From: AP-16 sp963755055
GTDB taxonomy: Bacteria; Pseudomonadota; Alphaproteobacteria; Rhizobiales; Xanthobacteraceae
Length of the DNA: 64,000 bases
Direction: 5' to 3'
Assembly (NCBI GenBank): GCA_963755055.1
Contig: CAVWIS010000057.1
Coordinates: forward strand, 62,001 to 126,000
The translations under genes and the position numbers were made by a program. The notes under the pieces were generated by a model. That model had not been told where the DNA came from and ran no database searches. It saw nothing but the letters and a program-made list of their open reading frames with translations. Positions 43,042 through 52,579 of this stretch are shown in pieces. Every line of letters starts with the position of its first letter. Within the stretch, counting starts at the first letter, position 1.

Positions 43042-43749
43042 ATGTCCACCGAGATCAAGGCCTTGTTCTTCGACGTCTTCGGCACGCTGGTCGACTGGCG
43101 CGGCTCGATCGCCCGCGAGACGGAGATCATCCTGAAGCCCCGGGGGCATGCGCTCGACTGGCCGGCCTTCGCCGATGCCTGGCGCGACGAGTACCAGCCC
43201 GGCATGGAGGAGGTGCGGTCGGGCCGCATCCCGTTCTCGAAACTCGACGTGCTGCATCGGCTCAACCTCGAGCGCATCCTTCCGCGCTTCGCGCTCACCG
43301 GCCTCACCGACGCGGTGCTCCACGATCTCAACCTCGCCTGGCACCGGCTCGATGCCTGGCCGGACGTCGCGCGCGGCATGCGGCGGCTGCGCAAGAAATT
43401 CCTGCTGGCGCCGGTGTCCAACGGCAACATTTCGCTGATGGTCGACCTGGCGCGGCGCAACGACATCGTCTGGGACGCCATCCTGGGCTCGGAAGTGGCC
43501 GGCGACTACAAGCCGAAGCCGCGGGTCTATCTCGCGGCCTGCGAGGCGCTCGATCTCGCGCCTGCCGCCTGCATGATGGTGGCGGCGCATACCCGCGACC
43601 TCCTGGCGGCGGCGAATTGCGGCCTGCGCACTGCCCATATCGGGCGGCCGAACGAGCGCGGGCCCGGGCGCGGCGAGGCGGCGCCGACCGCGCCGGTCGA
43701 TTTTTCCGCGCCGAGCCTCGAGGGCCTCGCCGACCAGCTCGGCATCTGA
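43042..43749 (+). CDS. (S)-2-haloacid dehalogenase-like HAD hydrolase (type II)
   Basis: 235 residues. HAD motif I ALFFDVFGTLVDWRGSI (nucleophile Asp followed by VFGT, the haloacid-dehalogenase type), motif II VSNGNISLM, motif III KPKPRVYLAACEALDL, motif IV MMVAAHTRDLLAAANCG. Catalyses hydrolytic removal of halide from 2-haloacids or phosphate from small esters. It precedes an FMN-dependent hydroxy-acid dehydrogenase by 14 bp; 2-hydroxyacids made by the dehalogenase could feed that enzyme. Confidence 0.85.
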   Translation: MSTEIKALFFDVFGTLVDWRGSIARETEIILKPRGHALDWPAFADAWRDEYQPGMEEVRSGRIPFSKLDVLHRLNLERILPRFALTGLTDAVLHDLNLAWHRLDAWPDVARGMRRLRKKFLLAPVSNGNISLMVDLARRNDIVWDAILGSEVAGDYKPKPRVYLAACEALDLAPAACMMVAAHTRDLLAAANCGLRTAHIGRPNERGPGRGEAAPTAPVDFSAPSLEGLADQLGI

Positions 43750-43763
43750 ACCGGGGGCACACG

Positions 43764-44912
43764 ATGAGCATGGTATGCGTGGCGGATTTTCGCGCGCGGG
43801 CGAAACGAAAACTGCCAAGATTTGCCTTCGACTATCTCGACGGCGGCGCCGGCTCGGAGGACGGCATGCGGCGCAACGAGCAGGCTTTCGCCGACATCGT
43901 GTTCAAGCCGCGTTCGCTGATCAATGTCGAGACCCGCGATCTGTCGACGACGTTTCTGGGGCGGCGCTGGGCGGCCCCGTTCGGCATCGCGCCGATCGGG
44001 CTCGGCAACCTGATGTGCCCCGGGGCCGACGAGGCGATCACGCGCGCCGCCCGCGGGGCCGACATCCCCTATACGCTGTCCACCGCCGGAACCACCTCGC
44101 TCGAGCGCATCGCCGAGATCGGCCAGCAGCATGCCTGGTTCCAGCTCTACGTGTCGGGCGTGGCGGCGGACGTCGCCGACCTGGTCGACCGGGTCGATCG
44201 CGCCGGCTACGACGTGCTGCTGGTCACCGTCGACATCCCGGTCCCGTCGCGGCGGCTGCGCGACCTGCGCAACAATTTCTCCATGCCGTTCCGCATCACC
44301 CCGCGGGTGATGTACGAGATCGTCACCCATCCGGGCTGGTCGCTGCGCACGCTCGCCGCCGGAAAACCGAGGCTCGCCACCCTCGAGCGCTATGCGCCGA
44401 CGTCGGGCCGCGAGTCCATGGCCGCCTACATGCAGTCGCAGATCCGCGGCCATTTCGACTGGGGCGAGCTGAAAAAGCTGCGCGACCGCTGGAAGCGCCG
44501 GCTGGTGGTCAAGGGGCTGATGAGCGCCGAGGACGCGGTCAAGGCGCGCGATCTCGGCTGCGACGCCGTGGTGATCTCCAACCACGGCGGCCGGCAGATG
44601 GAGGCGGGGCCTTCGACCGTCGACCTGATGCCGGAGATCCGCGCGGCAGTCGGCCAGGACTATCCGCTGATCGTCGACAGCGGCGTGCGCTCGGGCGAGC
44701 ACATCATCAAGGCGCTCGCCGCCGGCGCCGACTTCGTGCTGGTCGGCCGCGCCGTGATGTACGCGGTCGGCGCGCTCGGGCCTGCGGGCGCCAAGGCGGC
44801 GATCGACCTGCTGGTCGACGAGGCGAGCCGCTGCATGGGGCAGATCGGGTATACCGACATCGCCGGCATCAAGCAGGCAAAACCGATCAGGTTCCGGCCG
44901 CTGGCCGTGTGA
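43764..44912 (+). CDS. FMN-dependent alpha-hydroxy-acid dehydrogenase (L-lactate dehydrogenase-like)
   Basis: 382 residues, TIM barrel. Signature VISNHGGRQMEAGPSTVDLM contains the active-site His and Arg; FMN contacts in IAPIGLGNLMCPGADEAITR and DSGVRSGEHIIKALAAGADF. KGLMSAEDAVKARDLG carries the Lys that contacts FMN. It oxidises L-lactate, glycolate, mandelate or similar to the 2-oxo acid. The pairing with the haloacid dehalogenase suggests a haloacid to hydroxyacid to oxoacid route; this is inference. Confidence 0.88.
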   Translation: MSMVCVADFRARAKRKLPRFAFDYLDGGAGSEDGMRRNEQAFADIVFKPRSLINVETRDLSTTFLGRRWAAPFGIAPIGLGNLMCPGADEAITRAARGADIPYTLSTAGTTSLERIAEIGQQHAWFQLYVSGVAADVADLVDRVDRAGYDVLLVTVDIPVPSRRLRDLRNNFSMPFRITPRVMYEIVTHPGWSLRTLAAGKPRLATLERYAPTSGRESMAAYMQSQIRGHFDWGELKKLRDRWKRRLVVKGLMSAEDAVKARDLGCDAVVISNHGGRQMEAGPSTVDLMPEIRAAVGQDYPLIVDSGVRSGEHIIKALAAGADFVLVGRAVMYAVGALGPAGAKAAIDLLVDEASRCMGQIGYTDIAGIKQAKPIRFRPLAV

Positions 44913-45075
44913 GCTGCCCGCTGCCTTTCCGCAGACAGATGTTGGGCCATCGCCCGCTTCCCGCACATCTGATCGACAGCACACGCAGCCGAGCCTAGTC
45001 TGCCGGCAATCATTCAGGCCGGACGAGGAGGTCGACGTTACGTCGGCGCGCCGGCCGCAAGGGAGGAGGCCAAAA

Positions 45076-46358
45076 ATGTCTCAGCAGCAACCCAATCGTC
45101 GCGACGTCCTCATCGGTGCCGCCGCGCTCAGCGCGTGCGGCTCGATCAGCGCCAATACCGCCCGCGCCGAGGAGGCAAAGCTCGCCGGCACGGCGGCCGG
45201 CCGCATCGACGCGGTGCTGCGGGCCGGCGTCGAGGCCCGCGAGGTGCCGGGCGTCGTCGCCATGGCGACGACCGACAAGGGTTTGATCTACGAGGGCGTG
45301 TTCGGCACCCGCAGCCTCGCCGGCGGCGCGGCGATGACCCGCGACACCGTCTTCCGCATCGCCTCGATGACCAAGTGACCTCGGTCGCCGCGATGCAGCT
45401 CGTCGAGCAGGGAAAACTTTCGCTCGAGGGGCCGCTGCCCGACATCGATCCGGCGCTGAACAAGCCGCAGGTCCTCACTGGCTTCGACGCCGCCGGCGCC
45501 CCGCAGCTGCGGCCGGCCAAGCGGCCGATCACGCTGCGTCACCTTTTGACCCACACCGCCGGCTTCACTTACGAGATCTGGAACGCCAACACCCAGCGGT
45601 TCGTCAAGGCGACCGGCATGCCGTCGACGCCGTCGGGAAAAGTCGCGTCCATTCGCATGGCGCTCGCCTTCGATCCGGGCGAACGCTGGGAATACGGCGT
45701 CAACATCGACTGGGTCGGCCGCCTGGTGGAGTCGATCAGCGGCAAGACGCTCGACGCCTATTTCCGCGACAATATCTTCACCCCGCTCGCCATGAAGGAC
45801 ACCGACTACACCGCCTCGCCCGACATGCGGGCGCGACTGGTGAACGTCCATACCCGCAAACCCGACGGCTCGCTCGACGCGCAGCCGCTGGAGGCGCCGC
45901 CGACGCCGGAATTCTGGTCGGGCGGCGGCGGGCTCCTGTCCACGGCGCCGGACTACCTGACCTTCGTGCAGATGCTGCTCAACAACGGCAGCCACGGATC
46001 AACCCGCATCCTCAAGCCGGAGACGGTCGCCCTGATGGGCAAGAACCACATCGGCGACATCGAGGCGGGCGTCCTGAAGACCGCGATGCCGGCGCGCTCG
46101 GTCGACGTCGACTTCTTCCCCGGCCAGAGCCTGAAATGGGGTCTCGGCTATATGATCAACGCGCAGCCCGGGCCGAACGGCCGCAGCGCCGGCACCCTGA
46201 CCTGGGCCGGCATCTTCAACACCTACTACTGGATCGACCCGGCGCGGCGGGTCGGGGGCGTGATCATGACCCAGGTCTTGCCGTTCGCCGACCAGCGCGC
46301 CGTCAAGGTCTACGGCGAGTTCGAGCGCGGAATCTACAACGCGCTCGGCTCGGCCTGA
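45076..46358 (+). pseudogene. Serine hydrolase (beta-lactamase class C / EstB family), frameshifted
   Basis: The first frame starts with a Tat-like signal (NRRDVLIGAAALSACGS) and runs to the nucleophile motif FRIASMTK, where a TGA follows at 45376. The second frame picks up at VTSVAAMQLVEQGKLSLEGP, then YEIWNANTQRFV, ERWEYGVNIDWVGRLVE (Tyr motif YGV) and late WAGIFNTYYWIDP. About four bases (KAV to KV context) seem lost around 45375. The restored protein would be about 426 residues. Family members hydrolyse esters or lactams in the periplasm. Confidence 0.75.
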
Positions 46359-46490
46359 CCGCCGCGGCCTCAGAAGTGGCGGCTCGGCCACCCCGCGGGC
46401 TTCTTCACGTGAGAGACGCCGTGGGTACGGACGAAGCCTTCCCACGGACAGATCGGCCGCGCCGAGGACACGGTCTGCTTTGTTTGGCGA
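46359..46490. other. Flank of the IS element with a possible leftward gene end
   Basis: Between the serine hydrolase stop and the IS left end, the minus strand reads VSSARPICPWEGFVRTHGVS then HVKKPAGWPSRHF and a stop. It looks like the last 40 codons of a gene cut off by the IS, but I do not recognise it and see no upstream part beyond the IS right end (48057-48137). Confidence 0.3.
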
Positions 46491-48056
46491 CTGGCGTGCC
46501 GCAAGTTCCTCCCTCCCCCCGCTCTTGCGCTAGGGGATGCACACGTCTTGGTGCGGCAGAGTGACTCGGGATGAACATTTTGGGTTCCGCTTTGCCGATG
46601 GCGTGTGATTCTATGCGCGACGCTTTGGTCGAACCGGGGTGTCGCCATGTCGCTGAGAACCTTGTCATTGGGTCGGTTTGGGGATCGTCGCCTCGACAAA
46701 AGGGGGCGGCGCTGCTCCAGCGCATGGTTGCGCGCCCGACGGTCTGCTTGCGCCGCCTCGGACGCGGGCGCAGATCGCGGGAGGTAGCGTTTGGGCGGTT
46801 TTTGGCAAACCGCAAAGTGACTGTTGATCGCCTGATCGAAGGATGGGGCGATCGGACGGCATCGGCAGTGGCCGGCCGGCATGTGCTGGCGATCCAGGAC
46901 ACCAGCGAGATCAATTTCTCCACGACGCCGCGGCGTCGGCGCGGGCTCGGCGAGATCGGCAAGGGGGTCGGTCGCGGCCTGCTGCTGCACGCCATGTTGG
47001 CGGTGGATGCCGGGACTGGCGGCTGCCTCGGCCTGGTGGCGGGACGGATCTGGACGCGCAAAGGCCGGGTCAAGGTCGCCCACCAGAAGCGCCGGCTGAA
47101 AGACAAGGAATCCGAGCGCTGGCTGACGACCGCCACCGAGAGCAAGCCCGTGCTGGCCGCTGCCGCGATGGTCACGGTGGTGGCCGATCGCGAAAGCGAC
47201 ATCTTCGCCGAGTGGGCGAGGCTGCCGGAGCCGAACTTCCATCTGATCACCCGCTCCATGCACGACCGTCGACTGGCGAGCGGGGAACGTCTCTATGCGG
47301 CGGGCGAGCGTTTTGCCCTGACCACGACGCGGCTCGTCGATCTGCCGGACCGAGCTCTCAAACGCCGGGCCCGTCTGGCGACGCTGAGCCTGCGGTTCGG
47401 TCGGGTCGAACTCGCCCGCCCCAAGAACACCACCGAACGTGATCTGCCCAAAACTGTGCCGCTGATGCTCGTCGAGGTGGTCGAAGCCGATCCCCCCGCA
47501 GGGTGCGAGCCGGTGCACTGGCGCCTTCTCACCACCCATGAGGTCGCCGATGCCGAGGCGGCCTGGCAGATTGTCGATTGGTACAGAAAGCGCTGGATCA
47601 TCGAGCAATTCTGGCGCGTGCTGAAGCTTCAGGGCCTCAAGCTCGAAGACAGTCAGGTCGCAACCGCCGAGCGCCTCGTCAAGCTCACCGCCATCGCCAC
47701 CAAAGCCGCCTCCGTCACCCTCCAACTCGTCCAGGCCCGCGACGGGAGCACCTGCGAACCGGCCTCCGTCGCCTTCGCGCCACACGAAATCCAAGTCCTG
47801 GCCAAACTCGATGCCGAGTACGAAGGCCCCACGGCCCTGCAGAAAAACCCTCATCCTGCCGCAACTCTCGCCTGGGCCGGTTGGATCATCGCCCGGCTCG
47901 GAGGTTGGAATGGCTATCCCTCCTCCAAGCCTCCCGGTCCTATCACTTTCAAGAACGGCCTCGACGAATTCTATGCCATCGCAGCCGGATGGAGCCTCAG
48001 ACATGTGCGCATCCCCTAGCGCCAACGGGCGGGAGGGTAGACTCGCGGCGTGGCAG
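46491..48056. mobile_element. IS4-family insertion sequence (about 1.57 kb)
   Basis: Terminal inverted repeats: left end starts CTGGCGTGCCGCAAG (46491), right end reads in reverse CTGCCACGCCGCGAG (from 48056), and the imperfect match runs some 52 bp inward to GCGCTAGGGGATGCACAC / GCGCTAGGGGATGCGCAC. One transposase frame fills the interior. No clear target-site duplication is visible. Codon use is a little different from neighbours. Confidence 0.85.
46571..48019 (+). CDS. IS4-family transposase, with a possible -1 shift near its start
   Basis: About 482 residues. DDE triad signals: LAIQDTSEINF (first Asp), VTVVADRESDIFAEWARL (second Asp), and VDWYRKRWIIEQFWRVLKLQ (YREK-type box with Glu). 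The expected IS4 N-terminal motif FGDRRLDKRG is in a different frame (from an ATG at 46647) and runs into the main frame by a -1 step at ACAAAAGGGGG (46697-46706). The main frame also has its own ATG at 46571. Either the start is at 46571 and the motif is coincidental, or a slip or sequence error joins the frames. Confidence 0.8.
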   Translation: MNILGSALPMACDSMRDALVEPGCRHVAENLVIGSVWGSSPRQKGAALLQRMVARPTVCLRRLGRGRRSREVAFGRFLANRKVTVDRLIEGWGDRTASAVAGRHVLAIQDTSEINFSTTPRRRRGLGEIGKGVGRGLLLHAMLAVDAGTGGCLGLVAGRIWTRKGRVKVAHQKRRLKDKESERWLTTATESKPVLAAAAMVTVVADRESDIFAEWARLPEPNFHLITRSMHDRRLASGERLYAAGERFALTTTRLVDLPDRALKRRARLATLSLRFGRVELARPKNTTERDLPKTVPLMLVEVVEADPPAGCEPVHWRLLTTHEVADAEAAWQIVDWYRKRWIIEQFWRVLKLQGLKLEDSQVATAERLVKLTAIATKAASVTLQLVQARDGSTCEPASVAFAPHEIQVLAKLDAEYEGPTALQKNPHPAATLAWAGWIIARLGGWNGYPSSKPPGPITFKNGLDEFYAIAAGWSLRHVRIP

Positions 48057-48137
48057 TGCCTCAAACGTCATCGCGATTGATATGCATCATCGGCATGAGG
48101 GGAGACGTCGCGGAGCCCAGCATCAAGCGCGCCGCTC

Positions 48138-48545
48138 TCACGCGTCGGCGATCTCGTCGTAGCCGCGGCCGAGGAACTCGATGAAGCAGATGCCGTGGCC
48201 GAAGGGGTCGGCCATGTGGGCGATGCGTCCCCAGCGGTGCGTCTCGGGGTCGCCCTCCAGGACGGCGCCGGCCTTGACCGCCCGACCGACGGCCGCCTCG
48301 ATGTCGGGAACCACAAAGTCGAGATGCACCGGCGTCCAGTGCCGGCGATAGCGGCGCAGCTCGTCGGTCGCCGGCGACGGCCGCGTGCCGTCCGCCTTCA
48401 CCAGCAGATAGACCGGCGACGAGCCGCCGAGCATCTCCACCCCGAAGGCACCGAAGCGGCGGCCGACCCGCAGGCCCAAGGCCTGCTGGTAGAAAGCGAC
48501 GGCCTTTGCCAGATCGTCGACGTCGATATTGACCAGCAGATCCAT
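48138..48545 (-). CDS. VOC-superfamily (glyoxalase-like) protein
   Basis: 135 residues starting at ATG 48545 (MDLLVNIDVDDLAKAVAFYQ). One beta-alpha-beta-beta-beta pair with HLDFVVPDIEAAVGRAVKAG and a late MADPFGHGICFIEFLGRGYD. Similar to glyoxalase/bleomycin-resistance proteins of the YcgN/PhnB-like group. Divergent from rtcB by about 100 bp. Confidence 0.82.
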   Translation of the reverse strand: MDLLVNIDVDDLAKAVAFYQQALGLRVGRRFGAFGVEMLGGSSPVYLLVKADGTRPSPATDELRRYRRHWTPVHLDFVVPDIEAAVGRAVKAGAVLEGDPETHRWGRIAHMADPFGHGICFIEFLGRGYDEIADA

Positions 48546-48646
48546 GGTCCCTCCGTGCGCGGCGTTCGTTCCCGCACGATCCGCCGCAAGGCGGCGGCGC
48601 GTGCATCCGCCGCGATCCTGGTGCATAAAATCCCGGCGAGGAAGCC

Positions 48647-50044
48647 ATGAGCGACATCATTACGGGAAGAACGCTGATCGCCTGGGGCTACGTTCCCGGG
48701 CCGTGGTTTCCCAAGGCGATCGCGGCGGCGGAAGCGGCGCGGCGTTCCGGGGCGGACGAGGCGGAGATCCGGGTCGTGGTCGAGCAATTCGCGCCGCCAC
48801 CGGTGATCCCGCTGCGCGATCCCGGCGGGCTCGCGCACCGCATCAACATTTCTGCCGAGCATCCCGACGAGGAGGCCAATATCGCGGCGGTCGAGCGCCA
48901 CATGATCGAGCTGATGCGGGTGCCGACGATCCGCGCCGGCGCCATCATGCCGGACGCCTGCCCGGCCGGGTCGGCGGCCGGCACGATCCCGGTCGGCGGC
49001 GTGGTGGCGGCGGAGAACGCCATCCATCCCGGAATGCATTCGGCCGACATCTGCTGCTCGATGGCGCTGACCATTTTGGGCGACGTCGATCCGAAGCGCG
49101 TGCTCGATGCCGGAATGACTCTCAGCCATTTCGGCGGCGGCGGCCGCAGCGCCGGCGCCCGGGTGGCGCCGCCGGCTTCCCTGCTCGCGCGTTTCGAGGC
49201 GAACCCGTTCCTCAACCCCATCCAGCCGGCGGCGCAGGAGCATTTCGCCACCCAGGGCGACGGCAACCATTTCTTCTATGTCGGGCGCGTCGTCTCGACC
49301 GGAAAAGTCGCGCTCGTCACCCATCATGGCTCGCGCAGGCCGGGTGCCCTGCTCTACCGCGCCGGCATGGCGGCGGCGGAAAAAGTCCGCAAGCGCATCT
49401 CGCCGCAGACGCCCGCCCACAATGCCTGGATTCCGGCCGACACCCGCGACGGCGAGGACTACTGGAACGCGCTGCAGACGATCCGCGAATGGACCAAGCT
49501 GAACCACTACGCGATCCACGACCTCGTCATGGAGCATCTCAGGCTTACCGCGCTCGACCGGTTCTGGAACGAGCACAATTTCGTCTTCCAAAAATCCGAC
49601 GGTCTCTACTATCACGCCAAGGGGGCGACGCCGGCGTGGCCGGGCTTTGCGGCGGACAGCAACGGGCTGACCCTGATCCCGCTCAACATGGCCGAGCCGA
49701 TCCTGATCGCGCGCGGCGCCGACGCCGAGAACGGGCTCGGCTTCGCGCCGCACGGCGCCGGCCGCAACTTCAGCCGCTCCGCCTATATGCGGCGGCACGC
49801 CGGGATGACCGAGGCCGAGCTCGTTGCCTCGCAGACCGCCGGCATCGACGCGCGGTTCTTCTGCGGCATTCCCGACGTGTCGGAACTGCCCGGCGCCTAC
49901 AAGGATGCGGCCAGCATGCGCCGGCAGATCGCCCGCTACAGGCTCGCCGAGATCGTCGATACGATCGAGCCGGTGGGCTCGATCATGGCCGGTGACTGGC
50001 AGCGGCCATTTCGCCAGCGCAAGCGGGCGGCCGCGCCGGAATGA
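48647..50044 (+). CDS. rtcB: RtcB-family RNA ligase-like protein
   Basis: 465 residues. RtcB landmarks: GMHSADICCSMALTILGDVD (canonical DIGCGM-type metal Cys region, here DICCSM), ATQGDGNHFFYVGRVVSTGK (GGGNHF-type loop), LVTHHGSRRPGALL, and FAPHGAGRNFSRS with the nucleophilic His of HGAGR. RtcB joins 2',3'-cyclic phosphate and 5'-OH RNA ends with Mn and GTP. The altered DICCSM and DGNHF loops place it in a divergent subgroup common in Proteobacteria. It begins a cluster that also has a beta-CASP nuclease. Confidence 0.82.
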   Translation: MSDIITGRTLIAWGYVPGPWFPKAIAAAEAARRSGADEAEIRVVVEQFAPPPVIPLRDPGGLAHRINISAEHPDEEANIAAVERHMIELMRVPTIRAGAIMPDACPAGSAAGTIPVGGVVAAENAIHPGMHSADICCSMALTILGDVDPKRVLDAGMTLSHFGGGGRSAGARVAPPASLLARFEANPFLNPIQPAAQEHFATQGDGNHFFYVGRVVSTGKVALVTHHGSRRPGALLYRAGMAAAEKVRKRISPQTPAHNAWIPADTRDGEDYWNALQTIREWTKLNHYAIHDLVMEHLRLTALDRFWNEHNFVFQKSDGLYYHAKGATPAWPGFAADSNGLTLIPLNMAEPILIARGADAENGLGFAPHGAGRNFSRSAYMRRHAGMTEAELVASQTAGIDARFFCGIPDVSELPGAYKDAASMRRQIARYRLAEIVDTIEPVGSIMAGDWQRPFRQRKRAAAPE

Positions 50045-50069
50045 GACTGCGCCACCGGGCGCGCGCGGC

Positions 50070-51350
50070 TCAGCCGGGGGAAGCCGCCACATAGGCGAGC
50101 GCCGCCACCGCTCCCAATGCGGCGAGGATGAGCAGCATGATGGCCGGCCGGCGCGCCACCATGCCGCCGAAACCCAGCGACATCGCCGCCTTGACCACGT
50201 TGTTGGAGGAGGCGGCGATCAGCACCGCGGCGGCCAGCGACCCGGCCGACATGTTCACCACGCCGCCCTGGGCGATGTTGAGCACGAAGGGATCGATGTC
50301 CGACGCGCCCACCACCGCGGCGAGCACGAACAGTCCCTTTGATCCGAACGATCCGCCGATCCACGCCGAGACCACCGAGATCACGATGAACAGCACCGCG
50401 AACACCACCGCGGTGGTCACCTGCAGGGGATTCTTCGCCGGGATATCGACGCTCCCGTCGGTACGCCCGTGGCCGCGCCGCCATTCCCAGCCCGCCAGGA
50501 CGACGCCGACGGCGAACAGGCCGCCCAGTGCCGGCGCCAGGGTGAGCGCGAGGTTGCGGTCGAACAGCGCGATGACGATGCCGAGGCGGACATACATCAT
50601 CGTCGTGGCGGCGACGATACCGGCGGCGAGATCCGAGCGCAGGCCCCCGGCCTCGTGCTGGCGCTTGGCGAGCACGATCGTCGTCGCGGTGGACGAGTAG
50701 ATGCCGCCGAGGATCGCCGGCAGCAGGGCGCCGCCGCGGATCGGCAGGTAGCGCTGCATCAGATAGCTCGCATAGGACAGCGTGCAGATCGCGACCACGG
50801 CCAGCCAGACGTGATAGGGCGTCAGCGGGGTGAGATCGCTCACCCGCGTGTTGGGGACGAGCGGCAGGATGACGCCGACCAGGACGAGAAACTCGCCGGC
50901 GGTCAGCATCTCGTCGCCCGGCACCCGCTCGATCACCCGATGCAGCTGCTCGCGAGTTCCGAGCAGAAGCGCGGCGGTGACCGAGACCGCGACCACCACC
51001 CATGGCGCCTGGGTGAGCGCCACCGGCCCGATCAGATAGGCGGTGAGGTTGGAGACCGGAATCATCAGCGTCGTCGCGCTGGCGCCGGCGGCCGGCGCGC
51101 GCATGCAGGCATGCAGCCACAGGCCGAGGGGAAAAAGCCCGCCGACGAAGGCCAGCGCATAGCGCGGCTCGATCAGAAACAGCATCGCCCCGGCGACCGC
51201 GAGCATCGGGAACGTGCGAATGCCGCCGGGAAAGCTGCGCTCCTCGCGCTTGTAGGTGTCCTCGAAGGCGAAGCCGAGAAAGACCGCGAGCGCGAGCGCC
51301 AGCGCCAGCCGTCCGGCAAGCTCGAGGGGAGGCAAGGCAAAATCGGTCAT
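50070..51350 (-). CDS. MgtC/SapB-DUF4010 family membrane protein
   Basis: 426 residues with about twelve hydrophobic segments. The N-terminus has the MgtC-like ALALAVFLGFAFEDTYKREE and RTFPMLAVAGAMLFLIEPR; the rest is DUF4010 with TPLTPYHVWLAVVAICTLSY and GGIYSSTATTIVLAKRQHEA. Functions of this family in virulence, Mg stress or cell-envelope control are not settled. It runs leftward and convergently to rtcB, 36 bp from the PhaC-like hydrolase gene. Confidence 0.8.
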   Translation of the reverse strand: MTDFALPPLELAGRLALALALAVFLGFAFEDTYKREERSFPGGIRTFPMLAVAGAMLFLIEPRYALAFVGGLFPLGLWLHACMRAPAAGASATTLMIPVSNLTAYLIGPVALTQAPWVVVAVSVTAALLLGTREQLHRVIERVPGDEMLTAGEFLVLVGVILPLVPNTRVSDLTPLTPYHVWLAVVAICTLSYASYLMQRYLPIRGGALLPAILGGIYSSTATTIVLAKRQHEAGGLRSDLAAGIVAATTMMYVRLGIVIALFDRNLALTLAPALGGLFAVGVVLAGWEWRRGHGRTDGSVDIPAKNPLQVTTAVVFAVLFIVISVVSAWIGGSFGSKGLFVLAAVVGASDIDPFVLNIAQGGVVNMSAGSLAAAVLIAASSNNVVKAAMSLGFGGMVARRPAIMLLILAALGAVAALAYVAASPG

Positions 51351-51386
51351 GATGGGTTTTCCAGGAACGAAGCGTGCGGTCGGGGA

Positions 51387-52517
51387 TTACGCGGATTGCG
51401 GATGCGGCCTTGCGGGTCGTCGCGCCCGGGCAGACAGCCAGCGTCCGATCCCGGGCCAGATGCTGCGAAGCGTGGCGGCTCCCATGAACAGGCCGAGATG
51501 CCCGCCGGGCGCGGTCGCTTTCCCGATCGCCCGCGCCGGCGTGGCGACATGGCGCTGGGTGGCGAACACCTGCTCGGGCGCGACCAGCTCGTCGTCGCGT
51601 GCCGCCAGCAGGAAGACCGGCGCGCGCACCCGGGCAAGATCGATCTCGCGGCCGAGCGCCACAAACCCGCCGGCGGCGAGGCGGTTCTGCTTGTAGAGCC
51701 ATTCGACCGCCTGCAGGTAATAGGTACCCGGCAGGTTGACGGTCGCGTCGTACCAATGCTGAAACCGGGCTTCGAGCCAACGGACCTGCTCGGACGGCAG
51801 CCCGGCCGGCAGCTGCAGGGCCTGGTGGATCGCCGCGGGCTCGGGCTGCCGGCCGCCCAGCACCTCGAGCAGGCGCGGCCCGAGCATGCGCCCGCCGCCG
51901 AGATCGACCAGCTCCCTGAAAACCGCGAGCGGCACGGCGGAGGCGAGCCGCGACAGCGGCGATTCACCGGCCGCGATGTCGACCGGCGCGCCGGCGAGCA
52001 CCAGCTTTCTCACCTTGGCGGGAAATCGCGCCGCATAGACCAGCGCCATCCAGCCGCCCTGGCAAAGGCCGACCAGATCCACCTTGCCGCCGACCTCGTC
52101 GACCGCGACATTGAGATCGGCCAGATAGGAATCGATCGACAGGAAACGCATCTCCGGCGTGGCCGAGCGCCAGTCGGTCACGAACAGTCTCGGGGATGCG
52201 GATGCACGCAGCGCCTCGACCAGACTGTGTCCGGGAGCGAAATCCGCGACGCTTGCGAAGTGCAGGGCGAACGGCGCGCAGAGGATGCAGGTGTCGCCGT
52301 CCTGGCCGGCGGAAAAATCGCGCAGACGCATGGTCGGCAGATCGAGCGCCACGCTGCTCGCGGTCGTCCAATCGGGCTCGCATGGCTCCGGGCGTCCGTC
52401 CCCCGCCGCAGTGAGACGCGCCAGCTCATGGGTGAATGCCGACGTCATCTCGGCGGCGGCGGCCGCCGCCAGGGCGGGCCACAGAAACGCGATCGACGGA
52501 AACTGGGAATCCGCCAT
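51387..52517 (-). CDS. PhaC-like alpha/beta-hydrolase with a Cys nucleophile
   Basis: 376 residues. The lipase-type box is VGLCQGGWMALVYAARFP, where the nucleophile position is Cys (GLCQGG) as in polyhydroxyalkanoate synthases. Later catalytic acid in VFLLAARDDELVAPEQVF and His in APGGHLGLFMGAATLRSIWP; early FVTDWRSATPEMRFLSIDSY matches the PhaC substrate-tunnel region. Length fits a class III-like PhaC or a PhaC-derived esterase. PhaC usually has a PhaE/R partner; none is adjacent. Confidence 0.7.
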   Translation of the reverse strand: MADSQFPSIAFLWPALAAAAAAEMTSAFTHELARLTAAGDGRPEPCEPDWTTASSVALDLPTMRLRDFSAGQDGDTCILCAPFALHFASVADFAPGHSLVEALRASASPRLFVTDWRSATPEMRFLSIDSYLADLNVAVDEVGGKVDLVGLCQGGWMALVYAARFPAKVRKLVLAGAPVDIAAGESPLSRLASAVPLAVFRELVDLGGGRMLGPRLLEVLGGRQPEPAAIHQALQLPAGLPSEQVRWLEARFQHWYDATVNLPGTYYLQAVEWLYKQNRLAAGGFVALGREIDLARVRAPVFLLAARDDELVAPEQVFATQRHVATPARAIGKATAPGGHLGLFMGAATLRSIWPGIGRWLSARARRPARPHPQSA

Positions 52518-52579
52518 GCCATGCTCTCCAGAAGGATCGCCGGCCGCATGAAATCGTTCAACGGCGCATCATGCGCTAG

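Noticed and set aside
46370..48064. 564-codon minus-strand open frame spanning the IS
   Set aside because: It is antisense to the transposase through most of its length; only the last 40 codons left of the IS might be real coding sequence.
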